Shown in pieces: positions 60,522 through 64,000 of a DNA stretch of 64,000 nucleotides. This stretch comes from Leptolinea sp964446955 (lineage in GTDB: Bacteria > Chloroflexota > Anaerolineae > Anaerolineales > Anaerolineaceae): positions 62,001 through 126,000 of the forward strand of contig CAYUQJ010000005.1 of the NCBI GenBank assembly GCA_964446955.1, written 5' to 3'. Within the stretch, counting starts at the first letter, position 1. Every line of letters begins with the position of its first letter. The notes beneath the pieces were generated by a model, which did not search any database, had not been told where the DNA came from, and saw only the letters and a program-made list of their open reading frames with translations. The position numbers and the translations under genes were made by a program.

Positions 60522-63500
60522 ATGTTTCAGAATATAGTAAAAGTTCTGGGGGGTGACCCCCACAAAAGAGAAATCCAAAAAATGACCCCCATCCTCGAGC
60601 GGATCAATCTGCTCGAGGATGAATTCGAAGCATTAAGCAACGAAGCCCTTCGTGCCAAGACAGATGAGTTCAAACAGCGACATGCGAACGGCGAAACGCT
60701 GGATGATCTAATGCCTGAAGCGTTTGCTGCCGTACGAGAAGCCGGCAAACGGACCATCGGCTTGCGCCATTATGATGTTCAAATGATTGGCGGCATTACC
60801 CTGCACCGTGGAAACATCGCAGAAATGCGTACCGGTGAAGGGAAAACGCTGGTAGCCACCCTGCCCCTTTATCTTAACGCCATCACCGGACACGGTGTAC
60901 ACCTGGTAACTGTAAATGATTACCTTGCCCGCCGTGATGCCCGTTGGATGGCTCCCGTGTATCAGGCGCTTGGATTAACCGTCGGCGTTCTGCAAATGGC
61001 CGCCCGTACGGAAAATGGCAAGAACGCCTTTTTAATAGACCTTTCAAAAACATCACCGCACGAAGACCAGCACCAATTGCAGATGGTCCTACGTGCAGAG
61101 GCGTATAAAGCTGATATCACATACGGTACAAACAGCGAATTCGGTTTTGACTACCTGCGCGATAACCTGACCATGCGGTTAAGCGACCGGGTTCAACGCG
61201 ACCATTACTTCGCTATTGTTGATGAGGTTGATAACATCCTCATAGATGAAGCCCGAACGCCGTTGATTATCAGCGGCCCGGCAGCGGACCAGGCTGAATG
61301 GTATATTCGCATGGCACAGGTCATCCGCCAGCTACAGCCGGAAGATTACGAGATCAACGAGAAAGATCGAACAGTTTCGTTAACCGAAGTTGGCGAGACT
61401 CATGTTGAAGAGATACTGGGTGAAACGTTACGCGACCCGGACCGCCCGGAAGATATCACCCCTGAGCAGGCGCAAAAGCTGGGTTACCTCGAACAGGCCT
61501 TGCGCGCCCAGTTCCTTTTCCGGCGAAACAAGGATTACCTCGTCCAGGGCGGAAAAGTGGTCATCGTTGATGAATTCACCGGTCGGCTCATGCCCGGACG
61601 CCGCTGGTCAGACGGCCTTCACCAGGCTGTGGAGGCAAAAGAAGGCGTAAAAGTTGAGGCTGAAAATGTAACCTACGCCACCATCACATTACAAAATTAC
61701 TTCCGTATGTACGAAAAGCTGTCCGGCATGACCGGTACGGCACTGACGGAATCGGAAGAGTTCTACAAAATTTATAAACTGGACGTCCTGCCCATTCCAA
61801 CCAATCTTGAATTTCAGGCGGTAAGGAACGATTCTCCACTGGAAGAAATCCCCACAAAAGATGATGATGGGTACAAAGTCTCATATTTCTCCCGCCGCGA
61901 TGACCCGGATAAAAAACCGGTTTACTGGCGCCGTAAAGATTACCCTGATGTGGTCTATCGCTCTGAAGAAGCAAAACTACGCGCCATATCGTTGGAGATC
62001 ATCGAAAGGCATATCAAAGGACAACCTATCCTGGTAGGTACAACATCGGTTGAACATAGTGAACTTCTCGGGGACCGTCTGCGGGCTGAACTGGTTAGAA
62101 CACTGTTACAGGCAGTCCTCATCCGTCAGGTATGGATGGAAAAGAACAACCGGCAGGATGAAGAACGTGCCATCCCGGAACTGGAGTTTCTCAATACTCC
62201 TGTCGATCAATTGAAGACACCCGAATTACGACAATTTGCGCGTTCGCTTGATCTCTCCCTAAATCTCGAAGAACCGGAAAATCTTGACAGGCTCGCCTCC
62301 TTTTTCCGGTTGGATGAAAGCGAGAAATCGCGCCTGGTTAGTGTCTTGCAGGGCGGAATACCGCTCGCGGTATTAAACGCGCGCAAGCATGATGAAGAAT
62401 CGCAGATCATCGCGAAAGCTGGAGCATTTGGCGCGGTGACCATTGCCACCAATATGGCCGGCCGTGGTGTTGACATCAAACTGGGCGGGGAATTGCCGGA
62501 AGATACTTTAGCCGATGTAAACCATGTACTGGCTAAAACAGGCCTCGATCCCTATATCTTAAACAACGAAGAACGCCGACGCGAATTATTGAAAGTCCCT
62601 GAGGGAGATTACGGAATCTATGAAGAATCCACCCGGGCGTTCCTGCAATATATGGAAGACATGGAGCGAGTACGCGCCTTGGGCGGTCTGCATGTGATCG
62701 GCTCTGAACGCCATGAAGCCCGGCGCATTGACAACCAGCTTCGCGGCCGCGCTTCCCGTCAGGGAGATCCCGGTTCTTCACGGTTTTATCTATCCCTGAA
62801 TGATGAATTGATGCGTCTGTTTGGCGGTCCTAACGTGGAGAATTTGCTCAAGCGACTGAATATCGATGAAAGCCTTCCCATTGAGAGCGGTATGGTCGGT
62901 CGCCTGGTCGAACAATCACAGGAACGGGTGGAAGGCTCCAATTTTGATGTCCGCAAGCATCTGCTCGAATATGATGACGTTTTAAATACCCAGCGTAAAC
63001 GGATTTACTCCCAGCGTGACATGGTCTTCACAAAAGAAGATTTAAGTGAAGACGTGATGGATATGTTGCACTCGGAACTGGAAAAAAGGATCCCGGCAGG
63101 ATTAAAAGACGAAGAAGGACCCTGGCGGCTTCTGGCATACCTGGAAGAGATCCAACCACCGCTGCAGTATGCCAATATCCAATACCCCTCATTCAGCTTC
63201 CGCCTGCTGGTCAACGAGATACGTAAACAGCTTCCCTCCGGTGATGCATCACTGGACAAGGTCAAAGAGGTACTGGTCAACGTTGCCGATCGGTCACTGG
63301 CCGCGGAAGACGAGCACTTATTGCATAGCCTGGATTCATTGCTGGAATCGACCGGAGTTTCGCTGCAAAACCAGATCGATGAGCGCATGGAAACCCTTGA
63401 CACTTTTTTTGAGGGGATCGGTGATTTTGAAGAGGGAACACCCCGCCGCCGCCCTCAGGAATTGTTGGACGAACTCTCCGGTCTGGTTCGAATACCGTTA

Positions 63501-64000
63501 CGCTTACAGGGGGATCAGCTCCGCCGTCTGGAAGATGCAGATGATGACGTAAAGAAAACCGTCAGGCAGCAGGTATCGTCAACCCTGCTGGCCATCACGG
63601 CCACCCGTGTGGTGGGCGGCCTGCGCCGCCGACTGCCGGAAGCCGCCGAAATGCGTCTGACCGCCCGGCCTGATTCTGAGTGGAAGGAAATCGCAGATCA
63701 GGTTTATGAGAAAACAGCAGAAATACTAAACCAACGCCGCGAGCGACTGTTCGGTAATAACGGACAGATCCCGAGGGACGTGGAAACCCTGTTGGACCGC
63801 ACCGGCGGCGGAGAATTGAGCGATGAATTCCTCGTCAGCGCTCTGATGCAAACCGCCCAGGGAACTCGAACCGTATTTGACAAGAAAACCCATCGTCAGA
63901 TGCGGCAGGCGACCAGCCGATTGAATTACGTATATCTGGCGGCCAGACTTCTTGCTTCCATCCCCGCAGACCAAATGACACAGATCATCGTTGAACATCT
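60522..64000 (+). CDS. secA: Preprotein translocase ATPase SecA (3' end outside the window)
   Basis: SecA drives proteins through SecYEG. The frame is open from ATG 60522 to the window end, at least 1159 codons, longer than usual bacterial SecA (about 840-950). Motifs are MRTGEGKTLVATLP (Walker A), FGFDYLRDNL, VDEVDNILIDEARTPLIISG (DEAD-like), KLSGMTGTA, TNMAGRGVDIKLGG and LRGRASRQGDPGSSRF. Extra length lies partly between the translocation and second ATPase domains (about residues 525-620) and partly in a long C-terminal part. The C-terminal metal-binding tail is beyond the window. Confidence 0.95.
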   Translation, partial: MFQNIVKVLGGDPHKREIQKMTPILERINLLEDEFEALSNEALRAKTDEFKQRHANGETLDDLMPEAFAAVREAGKRTIGLRHYDVQMIGGITLHRGNIAEMRTGEGKTLVATLPLYLNAITGHGVHLVTVNDYLARRDARWMAPVYQALGLTVGVLQMAARTENGKNAFLIDLSKTSPHEDQHQLQMVLRAEAYKADITYGTNSEFGFDYLRDNLTMRLSDRVQRDHYFAIVDEVDNILIDEARTPLIISGPAADQAEWYIRMAQVIRQLQPEDYEINEKDRTVSLTEVGETHVEEILGETLRDPDRPEDITPEQAQKLGYLEQALRAQFLFRRNKDYLVQGGKVVIVDEFTGRLMPGRRWSDGLHQAVEAKEGVKVEAENVTYATITLQNYFRMYEKLSGMTGTALTESEEFYKIYKLDVLPIPTNLEFQAVRNDSPLEEIPTKDDDGYKVSYFSRRDDPDKKPVYWRRKDYPDVVYRSEEAKLRAISLEIIERHIKGQPILVGTTSVEHSELLGDRLRAELVRTLLQAVLIRQVWMEKNNRQDEERAIPELEFLNTPVDQLKTPELRQFARSLDLSLNLEEPENLDRLASFFRLDESEKSRLVSVLQGGIPLAVLNARKHDEESQIIAKAGAFGAVTIATNMAGRGVDIKLGGELPEDTLADVNHVLAKTGLDPYILNNEERRRELLKVPEGDYGIYEESTRAFLQYMEDMERVRALGGLHVIGSERHEARRIDNQLRGRASRQGDPGSSRFYLSLNDELMRLFGGPNVENLLKRLNIDESLPIESGMVGRLVEQSQERVEGSNFDVRKHLLEYDDVLNTQRKRIYSQRDMVFTKEDLSEDVMDMLHSELEKRIPAGLKDEEGPWRLLAYLEEIQPPLQYANIQYPSFSFRLLVNEIRKQLPSGDASLDKVKEVLVNVADRSLAAEDEHLLHSLDSLLESTGVSLQNQIDERMETLDTFFEGIGDFEEGTPRRRPQELLDELSGLVRIPLRLQGDQLRRLEDADDDVKKTVRQQVSSTLLAITATRVVGGLRRRLPEAAEMRLTARPDSEWKEIADQVYEKTAEILNQRRERLFGNNGQIPRDVETLLDRTGGGELSDEFLVSALMQTAQGTRTVFDKKTHRQMRQATSRLNYVYLAARLLASIPADQMTQIIVEH

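Overview
The window looks like a chromosomal segment from a Chloroflexota bacterium, most likely class Anaerolineae. This is inferred from gene content; no rRNA or phylogenetic marker was compared. Supporting signs are the DUF3090/SCO1664-type pair, a glutamate-mutase-L-like actin-fold protein in a membrane-protein operon, lipoproteins and membrane proteins with Pro/Thr linkers, and an enlarged SecA.

Layout. 1-2.4 kb: three small membrane proteins and a PAS-GGDEF diguanylate cyclase. 2.4-8.7 kb (minus strand): an ABC-2 exporter (ATPase and two permeases), a short UvrA-like ATPase and a MerR-like regulator with two DNA-binding domains. Near-identical operator-like dyads precede both the exporter and the UvrA-like gene, so this is probably one drug-response regulon. 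8.8-15.9 kb: a small anchored protein, a YfhO-like membrane protein, an AraL/AraM-like pair (HAD phosphatase and glycerol-1-phosphate dehydrogenase), a 52-residue lipoprotein and a 1-phosphofructokinase-type sugar kinase. 15.9-23.5 kb: an A+T-rich stretch with decayed genes (a histidine kinase fragment and an IS30-like transposase trace) and polysaccharide genes (two methyltransferases, a GT2, a flippase-like protein, and an AlgJ-like/MBOAT acetylation pair). 23.5-25.7 kb: a GH51 arabinofuranosidase, a truncated AraQ-type permease and tRNA-Glu(CTC). 25.8-30.7 kb: a sugar transferase, a BMP-like lipoprotein, a HAD protein, a DUF389-SH3 fusion and a phosphohexomutase.

30.7-39.3 kb (minus strand): nine closely packed genes starting with a PIG-L deacetylase. 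They include four membrane proteins, one with an N-terminal zinc ribbon, then a MutL-like ATPase, a barrel/KOW-like protein and an LPQTG-tailed protein. I cannot assign this operon to a described system. 39.3-44.5 kb: selD, which carries an in-frame UGA (selenocysteine) and whose true start lies upstream of the longest uninterrupted frame; then uvrC, rplS, a glutamine-amidotransferase-like hydrolase and murI. 44.5-50.6 kb: the DUF3090/SCO1664 pair, homoserine dehydrogenase, an unknown protein, folK, folP and a large membrane protein. 51.3-54.3 kb: a membrane-anchored CocE-type hydrolase and an ATC-hydrolase-like protein. 54.4-57.9 kb: the NAD operon nadC-nadA-nadB. 57.9-64 kb: a ketopantoate-reductase-like gene, lipoamide dehydrogenase, and secA running off the end.

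The strongest points for follow-up are the selenoprotein SelD, the two-headed MerR/UvrA-like/exporter regulon and the nine-gene MutL-like operon. No CRISPR array, intact insertion sequence, prophage or rRNA was seen.
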